From an uncultured Lachnospiraceae bacterium (lineage in GTDB: Bacteria > Bacillota > Clostridia > Lachnospirales > Lachnospiraceae): a DNA stretch of 64,000 nucleotides. The translations under genes and the position numbers were made by a program. The stretch spans positions 1 to 64,000 of the forward strand of contig CALCMD010000102.1 of NCBI GenBank assembly GCA_937965795.1. The letters run 5' to 3'. Under the pieces are notes generated by a model. It made no database searches, was not told the origin of the DNA, and worked only from the letters and a program-made list of their open reading frames with translations. Positions 28,716-37,480 of the stretch are shown here, piece after piece (position 1 is the first letter of the stretch; each line of letters starts with the position of its first letter).

Positions 28716-28732
28716 GACGAAAGGTGAGCGGA

Positions 28733-28963
28733 ATGAAAGAATTAGTTGAAGTAATTGCAAAAGCTCTCGTTGAAAGTCCGGATGAAGTTGTGGTGACAGA
28801 AAAGGATACCGGAAAGGCGATTATCCTTGAATTGAAGGTTGCTCCCTCTGACATGGGGAAAGTAATCGGCAAGCAGGGCAGAATTGCAAAAGCGATTCGT
28901 TCTGTCGTAAAGGCCGCGGCGTCAAAGGAAGATAAGAAGATTATTGTGGATATTTTGCAGTAA
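28733..28963 (+). CDS. khpA: KH-domain RNA-binding protein KhpA
   Basis: The 76-residue protein is a single KH domain; the GxxG loop is in MGKVIGKQGRIAKAIRSVV. It binds RNA, often with KhpB, and influences cell division in some Gram-positives. ATG 28733 is preferred over GTG 28724 because AAAGGTGAG is then correctly spaced. It is separated from rpsP by 17 bp. Confidence 0.93.
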   Translation: MKELVEVIAKALVESPDEVVVTEKDTGKAIILELKVAPSDMGKVIGKQGRIAKAIRSVVKAAASKEDKKIIVDILQ

Positions 28964-28975
28964 TCAGCATTTTTG

Positions 28976-29006
28976 AAAAAATCTCGTGCAAAACGGGATT
29001 TTTTTT
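28976..29006 (+). terminator. Terminator after khpA
   Basis: AAATCTCGT pairs with ACGGGATTT (one T-G pair) and a run of eight T follows. It splits the classical rpsP-rimM operon into two transcription units. Confidence 0.85.
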
Positions 29007-29014
29007 GTTATAAT
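29006..29014 (+). promoter_or_regulatory. Extended -10 promoter of the NlpC/P60 gene
   Basis: TGTTATAAT (29006-29014) directly follows the T run of the terminator; GGAGGTG lies 8 bp before the next start codon region. No good -35 is seen. Confidence 0.55.
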
Positions 29015-29037
29015 AGTACATGGAGGTGTATTGAAAA

Positions 29038-29862
29038 ATGGGAAAGAGGAAAAAAATAACAATGATAACCCTTGCTGTTTTGTGCATCTTTCTTGTGATG
29101 CCAGGAACAGCAAACGCAGCAAAACTGAAAAAAGTAAACGTGGACAAATATCTGTCTCTGGGAAAGAATTATACGCTTCTGGCTTATAATCCAGGCAATA
29201 AGTGGGTAAAGGTAAGAAAGCAGAAGTCTGTTCATGCCAGATACTATACGCCGATGCTGAATTATGGCGGAACCGTTACCGTAGACAGAAGTAAATTGAA
29301 AAAGGGCGTAAAAACTGCCTGGATTCCGGTGTTTATCTATAATGGGAGACGTCGTACCACAGGATATGTGCAGGCAACGCAGGTAAAACTGTCTTATGTC
29401 TATAATAAGAAATTTTCCAGTAATCCGATCATTCACCGGGCGATTAAGATTGGATTTCAATATCTGGGAACTCCATTTCAGATGCCCGGAGCTTCCCTTC
29501 AGAACGGAATTGACTGCGCACAGTTTACAAACATGATTTACCGGATGGCCGGCAGAAATCTGGTTTCCTGGGCGCACACAGATTACCTTCAGGGGGTATG
29601 CCAGGAAATCTTTTACCAGAGAGCGCAGAGAACGTTATCGAAAAGCCAGACGGCGATGCTGAAACCCGGAGACCTGTTGTTTTATCTGAAAAATGATACA
29701 AGCGGGCCAATCGATCATGTGGGCGTTTACATTGGGAATGGTTTCATGATTAATTCTTCCGGACATTACGGAACGACCTATCCAAATGGCGGCATCTGTA
29801 TTAAGAGGGTACAGTATGGAAATCGTAAAATTGTCCGGGCGATGCGCATCAACGGGTTTTAG
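29038..29862 (+). CDS. Secreted NlpC/P60-family cell-wall hydrolase
   Basis: The 274-residue protein has a signal peptide (cleavage probably after TANA, near residue 27), an SH3-like N-terminal half (about 30-120) and a C-terminal NlpC/P60 papain-like domain. The catalytic cysteine is C160 in IDCAQF, and the histidine is H227 in [18 protein letters not shown] is the usual middle motif. Such enzymes cut peptidoglycan stem peptides. It is inserted between khpA and rimM, where most Firmicutes have no gene, with its own promoter. Confidence 0.88.
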   Translation: MGKRKKITMITLAVLCIFLVMPGTANAAKLKKVNVDKYLSLGKNYTLLAYNPGNKWVKVRKQKSVHARYYTPMLNYGGTVTVDRSKLKKGVKTAWIPVFIYNGRRRTTGYVQATQVKLSYVYNKKFSSNPIIHRAIKIGFQYLGTPFQMPGASLQNGIDCAQFTNMIYRMAGRNLVSWAHTDYLQGVCQEIFYQRAQRTLSKSQTAMLKPGDLLFYLKNDTSGPIDHVGVYIGNGFMINSSGHYGTTYPNGGICIKRVQYGNRKIVRAMRINGF

Positions 29863-29879
29863 ACAGGAGAAAAGAAAAA

Positions 29880-30386
29880 ATGGATGATTATTTACAGGTA
29901 GGCGTGATTGCCAACACACATGGCATCCGCGGGGAGGTAAAAGTATTTCCTACGACAGATGATCCTGCAAGATTTAAGAAACTGAAACAGGTGTTTCTGG
30001 ATACTGGAAACGGGTATCTGGAAATGAAAATTGAAGGGGTGAAGTTTTTTAAGCAGTTCGTGATTCTGAAATTTAAGGGATTTGACAATATCAATGAGAT
30101 TGAGAAATATAAAAAGCGGCCTTTGCTGGTGGACAGAGAACATGCGGTCAGACTGAAAAAGGACGAATATTTTATTGCGGATCTGATAGGACTTACCGTA
30201 TATACGGAGGACGGAAAGCTTCTGGGAACACTTACGGATGTGCTTCAGACAGGAGCGAATGATGTATATATAGTGGAAATGGAGGATAAAAAAGAGGTTC
30301 TGATTCCGGCTATCGGGGAATGTATTTTAGAGGTAGACCTGGAGGGACGAAAGATGCAGGTACACCTGCTCAAGGGGCTTCTTTAG
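29880..30386 (+). CDS. rimM: 16S rRNA processing protein RimM
   Basis: The 168-residue maturation factor binds S19 and helps 30S head assembly. The N-terminal part has [18 protein letters not shown]; the PRC-barrel half has [18 protein letters not shown] and ANDVYIVE. It precedes trmD by 14 bp as in most bacteria. Confidence 0.96.
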   Translation: MDDYLQVGVIANTHGIRGEVKVFPTTDDPARFKKLKQVFLDTGNGYLEMKIEGVKFFKQFVILKFKGFDNINEIEKYKKRPLLVDREHAVRLKKDEYFIADLIGLTVYTEDGKLLGTLTDVLQTGANDVYIVEMEDKKEVLIPAIGECILEVDLEGRKMQVHLLKGLL

Positions 30387-30400
30387 ACAGTAGAGAGACT

Positions 30401-31120
30401 ATGAATTTTCATGTATTAACACTATTCCCGGAGATGATTATGCAGGGGCTTGGAACCAGTATTATCGGAAGGGCGATTGAAAAAGAGACGATTACCCTGT
30501 CGGCAGTCAACATCAGGGATTATGCAAATAATAAACACAGTAAGGTAGACGATTATCCCTATGGAGGCGGCGCAGGTATGGTGATGCAGGCTGAGCCGGT
30601 ATATGCGGCTTATGCGGCGGTAGAGGAAAAAACGGGCGGTTCTCCCCGAGTGATTTATCTGACGCCTCAGGGAAAAGTTTTCAATCAGAAAATGGCGGAA
30701 GAGCTGGCACAGGAGAAAGACCTGGTATTCCTTTGCGGACATTACGAAGGAATTGATGAGCGTGTGCTGGAGGAAATCGTCACAGATTATGTTTCGATCG
30801 GAGACTATGTGCTGACGGGCGGCGAGCTGCCGGCAATGGTTATGATTGACGCAATTTCACGGATGGTTCCGGGGGTTCTGAGCAATCAGGAGTCCGCACA
30901 GTTTGAATCTTTTCAGGATAATCTGCTGGAGTATCCACAATACAGCCGGCCGGAGGTATGGCATGAAAAGAGTGTGCCGCCTGTGCTTTTATCAGGGCAC
31001 CATGCCAAGATTGAAAAATGGCGCAGAGAGCAGTCCGTTCTTCGGACGGCGGAACGAAGGCCGGACCTTTTAAAAGAGGCAGTTTTGAGTGAACAGGAGA
31101 GGAAATTGATAAGGAAGTGA
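30401..31120 (+). CDS. trmD: tRNA (guanine-37-N1)-methyltransferase
   Basis: The 239-residue SPOUT enzyme methylates G37 next to the anticodon with S-adenosylmethionine. Start at ATG 30401 gives the standard MNFHVLTLFPEM. The knot region shows YLTPQGKVFNQ, CGHYEGIDERV and SIGDYVLTGGELP. It is 4 bp from the next gene. Confidence 0.97.
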   Translation: MNFHVLTLFPEMIMQGLGTSIIGRAIEKETITLSAVNIRDYANNKHSKVDDYPYGGGAGMVMQAEPVYAAYAAVEEKTGGSPRVIYLTPQGKVFNQKMAEELAQEKDLVFLCGHYEGIDERVLEEIVTDYVSIGDYVLTGGELPAMVMIDAISRMVPGVLSNQESAQFESFQDNLLEYPQYSRPEVWHEKSVPPVLLSGHHAKIEKWRREQSVLRTAERRPDLLKEAVLSEQERKLIRK

Positions 31121-31124
31121 AGCG

Positions 31125-32564
31125 ATGAAAAAGAGATTTTGGGGAATTTTGGCGGTATTTGCGTTGCTGCTGGGGCTCTGTTTTTCTATGAATGTTCTGG
31201 CGGAGTATCCGGCGGTATCCGGGTCTGCCCCGCTGAAAGCGTATGGATGGCAGTCCAGAGATTATACTGTTTTTAGCGATCAGTCCCTGACAGAGAAAAT
31301 AGAAACGGTCTCTTATCAGGAGTGCGATATTATCGCCATAGAAGGAAATGCCGCGCAGATTCAGTATCGGGAGGAACAGGAAGTAAAAGAGGGATGGATT
31401 TCCCTGAAAAAGCTGGTGTACAATCCGGAATATAAACATCAGGTATCCTTTGCAGGGGCGGCTTTTCCGATTTATAAGCGGCCTACGGTAAAAGCGGGAT
31501 ATGTGACGGTTCCACAGTTCTCAGGCGGTGTGACAGTCAGCCAGCGTGGAAGCTGGATGGAAGTGATATTCAAAGTCGGAAATCAATACTATATGGGATG
31601 GATGCCCAAAAGCAGTTGGCAGGGAATGGTAAGGCTGTCAATGGAAACTACGACGCAGGTGTTAAAAAACGGAACCTATACGATTTCACCGAGAAACAGT
31701 ACTTCCCGCGCTCTGACGTTTGATAAGGGTACAGGAAAATTTTCTGTGACGGCGAACAAAAACCGCCAGAGCCAGAAATTTACCCTGCGTTATGTGAGCG
31801 GCGGTTATTATCTGATTACGCCGCTGAATGCGTCAGGAAACCTGGCGGATGAAAACGGCCTGACTTTGAAAGAGGATAACAGCCAGATGTGGAAGCTGTC
31901 ACGGACAGGAGGATGTTTTTACATACGCTCGAAAAACAGTATGCGCAGCCTGCGTTACGCATCAGGCAAAGTCTCCGCTAAGACGTTTCAGAAAGCAAAA
32001 ACACAGCAATGGAAGTTTGTAAAAGTGCCGGAAACACCGACGAAAGAAAACAGTGTGGTATTTTCACAATACGATCCGAAATGGGGAGGCTCTACCTATT
32101 ACGATGGCCCTACCAGACGGACGATCTCTACTTCCGGTTGCGGCGTCGTGTCATTGACAAACGCAGTTTATGCGTTAAACGGAGAGTTTATAAATCCTGC
32201 GCTGATAGCCAGATTTTCAGTCAATCGGGGACACTATTTTTATAATCAGGGAACGGCGGATACGCTTTATAAAGATTTTGCCGGAAAATATGGAAAGAAA
32301 TACCATTTCCGGCATAGCGGGAAAACCTTTTCTCTGAGTACGGTCAGAAGGTATCTGAAAAATGGAAGTGTGGCGATTGCTCTGGTTCCGGGGCATTATA
32401 TTGCAATTGTCGGCTACCGTGGTTCAGACGGCAGATTCCTGATTCTGGATTCCGCAGTTACCGGCAAGCGCCCTACGAATATTGACGGCGACTGGGTATC
32501 GGCGTCGGATCTGCGCAGAGGGACATTATGGTGCGAATACTTCCATATCTTGTCGAAACGATAA
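31125..32564 (+). CDS. Secreted SH3/ricin-lectin/C39-like cysteine peptidase
   Basis: The 479-residue protein has a signal peptide (1 to about 27), an SH3-like region (about 45-165), a ricin-type beta-trefoil (about 180-305, with repeated [18 protein letters not shown] and CFYIRSKNS units ending in Q-W) and a C-terminal peptidase_C39_2-type papain fold. The catalytic cysteine is probably C339 in [13 protein letters not shown] and the histidine H424 in [10 protein letters not shown]. It starts 4 bp after trmD, so it is translated with an rRNA/tRNA-maturation operon. The substrate is unknown; a peptidoglycan or secreted-protein target is plausible. Confidence 0.85.
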   Translation: MKKRFWGILAVFALLLGLCFSMNVLAEYPAVSGSAPLKAYGWQSRDYTVFSDQSLTEKIETVSYQECDIIAIEGNAAQIQYREEQEVKEGWISLKKLVYNPEYKHQVSFAGAAFPIYKRPTVKAGYVTVPQFSGGVTVSQRGSWMEVIFKVGNQYYMGWMPKSSWQGMVRLSMETTTQVLKNGTYTISPRNSTSRALTFDKGTGKFSVTANKNRQSQKFTLRYVSGGYYLITPLNASGNLADENGLTLKEDNSQMWKLSRTGGCFYIRSKNSMRSLRYASGKVSAKTFQKAKTQQWKFVKVPETPTKENSVVFSQYDPKWGGSTYYDGPTRRTISTSGCGVVSLTNAVYALNGEFINPALIARFSVNRGHYFYNQGTADTLYKDFAGKYGKKYHFRHSGKTFSLSTVRRYLKNGSVAIALVPGHYIAIVGYRGSDGRFLILDSAVTGKRPTNIDGDWVSASDLRRGTLWCEYFHILSKR

Positions 32565-32571
32565 AAAATAC

Positions 32572-32600
32572 TTGCATTTGCTGGAAATACATGATAGAAT
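32572..32600 (+). promoter_or_regulatory. Putative promoter of rplS
   Basis: TTGCAT (32572-32577), 17-bp spacer, TAGAAT (32595-32600). The 79-bp leader that follows might contain an L19 autoregulatory leader, but no fold could be assigned with confidence. Confidence 0.6.
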
Positions 32601-32679
32601 AAATAACGTTGTGAGAAAAGGATGGTCCTCTGTTACAGAAGCTGTATTAAGAACATCTGAGAATATAAGGAGGCACACA

Positions 32680-33027
32680 ATGAACGATATTATTAAAAAC
32701 ATCGAAGCTGCCCAGATGAAGGCAGAGGTACCTGAGTTTCACGTAGGCGATACGGTAAAAGTATATGCGAAAATCAAAGAGGGAAACCGTGAGCGTGTTC
32801 AGGTTTTTGAAGGAACGGTATTAAAGAAACAGGGCGGAAGCGTAAGAGCTACTTTCACGGTAAGAAAGAACTCAAACGGCATCGGCGTAGAAAAGACCTG
32901 GCCAATCCATTCTCCGAATGTTGAGAGAGTAGAAGTTGTCAGAAGAGGTAAAGTAAGACGTGCAAAACTGAACTACCTGAGAGGACGCGTTGGTAAGAGC
33001 GCCAAGGTTAAAGAGTTAGTAAAATAA
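32680..33027 (+). CDS. rplS: 50S ribosomal protein L19
   Basis: The 115-residue product has the canonical [20 protein letters not shown] and [22 protein letters not shown] 32680 follows AGGAGG by 6 bp; the longer ORF would run through the promoter. It normally follows trmD, but here a secreted peptidase gene lies between. Confidence 0.97.
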   Translation: MNDIIKNIEAAQMKAEVPEFHVGDTVKVYAKIKEGNRERVQVFEGTVLKKQGGSVRATFTVRKNSNGIGVEKTWPIHSPNVERVEVVRRGKVRRAKLNYLRGRVGKSAKVKELVK

Positions 33028-33035
33028 TAAAAACA

Positions 33036-33075
33036 GACCAGGGACAAGTACTTTCGCAGTAATTGTCCCTGTTTT
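33036..33075 (+). terminator. Rho-independent terminator after rplS
   Basis: CAGGGACAA (33039-33047) pairs with TTGTCCCTG (33063-33071), with an inner TACT/AGTA stem, then TTTT. Confidence 0.85.
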
Positions 33076-33141
33076 CGACTGAAAGGGTTTAGAAGGGGCT
33101 GGGGAGCAGATTTTCTAATACTGAAAGGAGTGTGAGACAAT

Positions 33142-33717
33142 ATGAGCAGAAGGCGAATGAGGCGGGAACGCAGAGAAAGAGGAAAAAAGAGTGTGGCGAA
33201 AGCAGTTCTTGGCTGGATGTTTCAGATTATCGTTGTAGTTCTGATTGCTTATGTTGTGGTATTCTTTTTTGGACAGACCAGAACGAATATTGGACAGTCT
33301 ATGGATGTCACCCTGTCAGGTGGAGACACGGTGCTCTTAAATGAGCTTTCTTACAAACTCAAAGATCCTGCGAGAGGGGACGTGATTTCATTCAGACCCA
33401 ATGGCAGCGACAGTACGCATTCTTATATCAAACGTATCATCGGTCTGCCGGGTGAAACGATACAGATTAAAAACGGAATGATTTATATTAATGATGAACT
33501 GTATCTGGAAAAGGCGGATTATCCGGCGATGACAAGCGCCGGGCTGGCAGAGGAGCCGGTCACGCTGGGAAACGCGGAGTATTTTGTGCTGGGCGATAAC
33601 CGGAATAATAGTGAGGACAGCCGTTTTGCAGATATCGGAAATGTGAATTTATCGGATATTGAGGGAAAAGTCTGGTTTGTGATTTCTCCGATGTCACATT
33701 TTGGTTTTGTAAAGTAG
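33142..33717 (+). CDS. lepB: Signal peptidase I
   Basis: The 191-residue membrane protease removes signal peptides. One N-terminal membrane segment (about 25-44) follows a very basic head (RRRMRRERRERGKK). Catalytic Ser53 is in GQSMDVTL and Lys97 in SYIKRIIGLPGE; FVLGDNRNNSEDSR is box D/E. The usual Pro after the serine box is replaced (DVT for EPT). A second copy lies at 34775. AAAGGAG precedes the ATG. Confidence 0.95.
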   Translation: MSRRRMRRERRERGKKSVAKAVLGWMFQIIVVVLIAYVVVFFFGQTRTNIGQSMDVTLSGGDTVLLNELSYKLKDPARGDVISFRPNGSDSTHSYIKRIIGLPGETIQIKNGMIYINDELYLEKADYPAMTSAGLAEEPVTLGNAEYFVLGDNRNNSEDSRFADIGNVNLSDIEGKVWFVISPMSHFGFVK

Positions 33718-33731
33718 AAAAGGAGGGAAAC

Positions 33732-34589
33732 ATGAATTATCAATGGTATCCTGGACATATGACAAAGGCGAAGCGTATGATGCAGGAGGATATCAAATTG
33801 ATTGATCTGGTGATCGAGCTGGTCGATGCCAGAGTTCCCATGTCGAGCAGAAATCCCGATATTGATGAGCTTGGAAAAAATAAGGCGCGGTTGATTCTGT
33901 TAAATAAGGCAGATCTGGCTTCGGAAAAATGCAATGAGGAGTGGATGGCCTATTTTAAAGAGAAGGGATATTTTGCCGTAAAAGTCAATTCCAGGAATGG
34001 AACAGGAATCAAAGCGGTAAATGGCGTGATCCAGGAGGCATGCCGGGAAAAGATAGAAAGGGACAGGCGCCGCGGGATTAAAAACCGTCCCATCCGGGCG
34101 ATGGTCGTGGGAATACCGAACGTGGGCAAATCCACATTTATCAATACTTTCGCAGGAAAAGCCTGTGCAAAGACCGGAAATAAGCCCGGAGTCACAAAGG
34201 GAAAACAGTGGATTCGTCTGAACCGGACGACGGAGCTTCTGGATACACCGGGAATTTTGTGGCCGAAGTTTGAGGATCAGAAGGTAGGAGAACGTCTGGC
34301 CATGATCGGTTCGATCAAAGATGAAATACTGAATACCGATGAACTGGCGATGAAGCTGATTGAATTTTTAAAGGCGAATTATCCGGGGTATCTGAACAAA
34401 AGGTATGATTGTGAGGAAGCGGGAGATACCATAACCATATTGGGGGAAATTGCAGCGAACAGATCCTGTCGTTTAAAGGGGAACGAGCTGGATTATGCAA
34501 AATCTGCCATGATTCTGGTGGATGATTTCAGAAGCGGCAGACTTGGAAAAATAACACTTGAATTTCCGAATACGAATGGTAAAATATAG
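33732..34589 (+). CDS. rbgA: Ribosome biogenesis GTPase YlqF/RbgA
   Basis: The 285-residue GTPase acts in late 50S assembly. The G domain is circularly permuted: NKAD (LLNKADL, near 60) comes before the P-loop GIPNVGKST (near 120) and the DTPG box. The start MNYQWYPGHMTKAKRMM is typical. It lies 14 bp after the first lepB and is followed by a family-A element. Confidence 0.95.
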   Translation: MNYQWYPGHMTKAKRMMQEDIKLIDLVIELVDARVPMSSRNPDIDELGKNKARLILLNKADLASEKCNEEWMAYFKEKGYFAVKVNSRNGTGIKAVNGVIQEACREKIERDRRRGIKNRPIRAMVVGIPNVGKSTFINTFAGKACAKTGNKPGVTKGKQWIRLNRTTELLDTPGILWPKFEDQKVGERLAMIGSIKDEILNTDELAMKLIEFLKANYPGYLNKRYDCEEAGDTITILGEIAANRSCRLKGNELDYAKSAMILVDDFRSGRLGKITLEFPNTNGKI

Positions 34590-34596
34590 ATACTTT

Positions 34597-34730
34597 GTAA
34601 CTATTCAGAACAGGTCGAAGCACTTGCTGCTGAGACCGTGAAAACATGATTCAAGAGTGCAAAAATCCCATCGTCGAAGACGATTTTCATGGATTTTTGC
34701 ATCGGAACTGTGAAGGGACTGAACAGTTAC
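34597..34730. repeat. Family-A miniature element (copy A2), 134 bp, with 8-bp target duplication
   Basis: Left end GTAACTATTCAG, right end CTGAACAGTTAC (11 of 12 complementary). A central hairpin pairs GCAAAAATCC with GGATTTTTGC around CGTC-gaa-GACG. Perfect direct repeats GATACTTT flank it (34589-34596 and 34731-34738). It differs from A3 at two positions. GTAA ends and 8-bp duplications are the marks of IS66-family transposition, so it looks like an IS66-driven MITE. It lies between rbgA and the second lepB. Confidence 0.9.
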
Positions 34731-34774
34731 GATACTTTATGGAGTATAAATAATTAAGAAGAAAGGATGGAGCT

Positions 34775-35386
34775 ATGAGCACAGGGGAGAACACAGAGAA
34801 AACAGAAGAAAAGGCAGGAGAAAAAGTAGGAGAAAAAGCAGAAGAAAAAGCGAAAAATCCGGGGAGAGAAATTGCCAGTATGCTGATGTATATGGCATTC
34901 ATTTTAGTACTTACCTTTTTTGTGGTACGTTATGTGGGACAGAGAACGCAGGTGGACGGTCAGTCTATGGAATCGACGCTTTATGATGGAGATAATCTGA
35001 TCGTGGATAAGATTACGTACCGTTTCCGTGATCCGCAGCGGTTTGATATTATTGTTTTTCCGTTTCAGTATAAAGAGAACACCTACTATATAAAGAGAAT
35101 TATCGGACTTCCGGGAGAGACAGTTCAGATTTTAGACGGAGATATTTACATTAATGGGGAAATTCTGGAAGAGAACTATGGGAAAGAGACGATGGTGAGC
35201 AGCGGCAGGGCTGTGAATGAGATAGAACTGGGCGAGGACGAATACTTTGTCCTCGGAGACAATCGAAACCACAGTGAAGACAGCCGCTTTGAGGACGTGG
35301 GGAACATTAAGCGTTCAGATATTATTGGAAGAGCTTTCATCCGCATCTGGCCGTTTAACCGTTTTGGCTTGCTAAAGCATCAGTAG
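34775..35386 (+). CDS. lepB: Signal peptidase I (second copy)
   Basis: The 203-residue protein has a Lys/Glu-rich cytoplasmic head (GEKVGEKAEEKAKN), one membrane segment (about 34-54), catalytic Ser64 in DGQSMESTLYDGD and Lys107 in YYIKRIIGLPGE, then FVLGDNRNHSEDSR. It is more canonical than the copy at 33142. The two share the same domain order and much of the catalytic core but differ widely at the N-terminus, so they may have different substrates. AGAAAGGATGG precedes the ATG. Confidence 0.95.
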   Translation: MSTGENTEKTEEKAGEKVGEKAEEKAKNPGREIASMLMYMAFILVLTFFVVRYVGQRTQVDGQSMESTLYDGDNLIVDKITYRFRDPQRFDIIVFPFQYKENTYYIKRIIGLPGETVQILDGDIYINGEILEENYGKETMVSSGRAVNEIELGEDEYFVLGDNRNHSEDSRFEDVGNIKRSDIIGRAFIRIWPFNRFGLLKHQ

Positions 35387-35396
35387 AAGGAGATAC

Positions 35397-36176
35397 ATGG
35401 AGAAAAAGATTTCAGAGATTAAAAAGGAATTTGAAACAGCCGGGACCGAAAAGCTTTCGGAATTGTTCGTATGTTATGCGGATGATTCCAGAGCCGGAGT
35501 TTCCGGCTTAATTAAACAGTACAAAAGAAAATTGGAAAAGCTGGAGCAGGAGAGGGCGCGCCTGGAAACCATGCGGGCATATGAACGCCAGTATGAGCAT
35601 CTTGGCTATGTATGCGGAATCGATGAAGCGGGCAGAGGACCGTTAGCGGGGCCGGTGGTGGCAGGGGCGGTGATTTTGCCGCCGGATTGTGAAATCCTGT
35701 GGCTAAACGATTCGAAGCAGCTCAGTGAAAAGAAGAGAGAGGCGCTCTACGATGAAATTCTGCAAAAAGCAATTGCGGCGGAAGTGGGAATCATCGGGCC
35801 GGGTAGAATTGATGAAATCAATATTTTGCAGGCGACCTATGAAGCCATGCGCCAGGCGGTAGCAAAATTAAAAATACGTCCGCAGGTTCTTTTAAATGAC
35901 GCCGTAACGATTCCAGGGCTGGAGCTTCCTCAGGTGCCAATCATCAAAGGGGACGCAAAAAGTCTTTCCATTGCGGCGGCCAGCGTTCTTGCAAAGGTGA
36001 CCAGGGACCGGCTCATGAAGGAATACGACGCCCTCCTTCCGGAATATGGGTTTGCGGGACATAAGGGATACGGTTCTTCCGCCCATATTGAGGCGATAAA
36101 AAAATACGGGCCGTCGCCCATTCACAGAAGAACCTTTCTAAAGAATTTTATGCCGGAAAAAGATCAGGAAAAGTAA
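35397..36176 (+). CDS. rnhB: Ribonuclease HII
   Basis: The 259-residue enzyme removes RNA, including single ribonucleotides, from DNA. The catalytic core begins CGIDEAGRGPLAGPVVAGA with D76 and E77; NDSKQLSEKKRE and the motif near DAKSLSIAAASVLAKVTRD supply the rest of the site. An N-terminal segment of about 70 residues, rich in Lys/Glu, is usual for this form. It starts 10 bp after lepB. Confidence 0.96.
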   Translation: MEKKISEIKKEFETAGTEKLSELFVCYADDSRAGVSGLIKQYKRKLEKLEQERARLETMRAYERQYEHLGYVCGIDEAGRGPLAGPVVAGAVILPPDCEILWLNDSKQLSEKKREALYDEILQKAIAAEVGIIGPGRIDEINILQATYEAMRQAVAKLKIRPQVLLNDAVTIPGLELPQVPIIKGDAKSLSIAAASVLAKVTRDRLMKEYDALLPEYGFAGHKGYGSSAHIEAIKKYGPSPIHRRTFLKNFMPEKDQEK

Positions 36177-36187
36177 GAGGTTTTCAA

Positions 36188-36544
36188 TTGACAGTCATGC
36201 ACTTGAACAGACGAAAAACAGGAACAATCTATGAAAATACCGCAGCCCGTTATCTGGAGGAGCAGGGATATGAAATTTTAGAGCGCAATTACCGCTGTCG
36301 TATAGGGGAGATCGACCTCATTGCGCAGGACAATGGATATCTGGTCTTTGTGGAAGTAAAATACCGTACTGATACTGCACGGGGACATGCGCTGGAAGCG
36401 GTAGGGGAGAAAAAGCAGGAAAGGATTCGAAAAGTGGCGCTGTACTATTTTATGGCGCGCCATCTGCCGGAGGACACGCCATGCAGGTTTGATGTGGTAG
36501 GCATTACCGGGAAAGAAATTTCTCTGGTAAAGGATGGCTTTTAG
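36188..36544 (+). CDS. YraN family protein (UPF0102), endonuclease-like
   Basis: The 118-residue protein has the restriction-endonuclease-like core GEIDLIAQDNGYLVFVEVKYR, with the E-x(n)-D-x(n)-E-x-K pattern. It usually follows rnhB, as here. The start is TTG 36188, with AAGAGG 7 bp upstream; an ATG at 36197 would be too far from that site. The family's function is unproven; a DNA-processing role is suggested by the fold. Confidence 0.85.
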   Translation: MTVMHLNRRKTGTIYENTAARYLEEQGYEILERNYRCRIGEIDLIAQDNGYLVFVEVKYRTDTARGHALEAVGEKKQERIRKVALYYFMARHLPEDTPCRFDVVGITGKEISLVKDGF

Positions 36545-36570
36545 ATTTCTTGACAGAACAGGAGAATGGA

Positions 36571-37419
36571 ATGAAATTAGAGAGAAGAGAAACGATAGGG
36601 ACAATCAGAGTGCGGGAAGAAGGTGATGTTCCTTACCTGACGTATCCAATGCTGGAAGCCTGCGGCATTGTCCGTCATGGCTTTTCCACCCGTCTGGGCG
36701 GAGTGAGCGAGGCGCACTTATCCAGTATGAATCTGGGCTTTGGCAGAGGCGACAGGGAAGAAAATGTGCGGGAAAACTTTCGAAGAATTGCCGCTGCCAT
36801 TGGGTTTGCACCGGAGAATCTCGTGCTTTCCCATCAGACGCATACGACGAATGTAAGGATTGTTACCGAAAAAGACCGGGGAAGCGGGTTTACCAGGCCG
36901 CTGCCGTGGACGGATGTCGATGGTCTGGTGACAAATGTGCCGGAGCTGGTACTGGCGACTTTCTATGCGGACTGTGTTCCGCTGTTTTTCGTAGATCCGG
37001 TAAAGAAAGCGATCGGCCTGTCGCATTCAGGCTGGCGTGGAACGGCGGGAAAGATTGGAAAAGGAACGGTAGAAACCATGCAGAAAGCTTATGGAAGCCG
37101 TCCGCAGGATATTCTGGCAGCCATTGGCCCATCCATTTGTCAGGAATGCTATGAAGTCAGTGAGGACGTAATCTCGGAATTTGAAAAGGCATATGACGCA
37201 CGGTGCTGGGATGCGCTGTTTTATCGAAAAGAGAACGGAAAATACCAGTTGAATCTCTGGAAAGCAAATGAATTGGTATTTTTGGAATCCGGCATCCTGC
37301 CGGAACATATCAGCGTCACAGATGTGTGTACGTGCTGCAATCCGGAGGTTTTGTATTCTCACAGAGCTTCCGGAGGAATGCGCGGGAATCTGGCCGCCTT
37401 TTTGGAACTAAAGAAGTAG
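36571..37419 (+). CDS. pgeF: Multi-copper-oxidase-like (YfiH/PgeF) purine nucleoside phosphorylase family
   Basis: The 282-residue protein belongs to the YfiH/LACC1 family. Metal ligands appear as HQTHT, YADCVPLFF and GLSHSGWRGT; GPSICQECYEV completes the site. Some members act as purine nucleoside phosphorylase/adenosine deaminase, others edit peptidoglycan precursors. ATG 36571 is chosen because GGAG (36561-36564) is 6 bp upstream; the longer ORF starts at a TTG. It is the last gene of the lepB-rnhB unit. Confidence 0.88.
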   Translation: MKLERRETIGTIRVREEGDVPYLTYPMLEACGIVRHGFSTRLGGVSEAHLSSMNLGFGRGDREENVRENFRRIAAAIGFAPENLVLSHQTHTTNVRIVTEKDRGSGFTRPLPWTDVDGLVTNVPELVLATFYADCVPLFFVDPVKKAIGLSHSGWRGTAGKIGKGTVETMQKAYGSRPQDILAAIGPSICQECYEVSEDVISEFEKAYDARCWDALFYRKENGKYQLNLWKANELVFLESGILPEHISVTDVCTCCNPEVLYSHRASGGMRGNLAAFLELKK

Positions 37420-37430
37420 AAAGAAAAGAA

Positions 37431-37470
37431 AAACAGCCTCTCCGGTAAAAATTTTTCCGGAAGGCTGTTT
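37431..37470. terminator. Bidirectional terminator between pgeF and prs
   Basis: AAACAGCC with GGCTGTTT and TCCGG with CCGGA form a long stem, with A and T runs on the two sides; it serves the converging genes. Confidence 0.85.
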
Positions 37471-37480
37471 CTGGTTGTGT

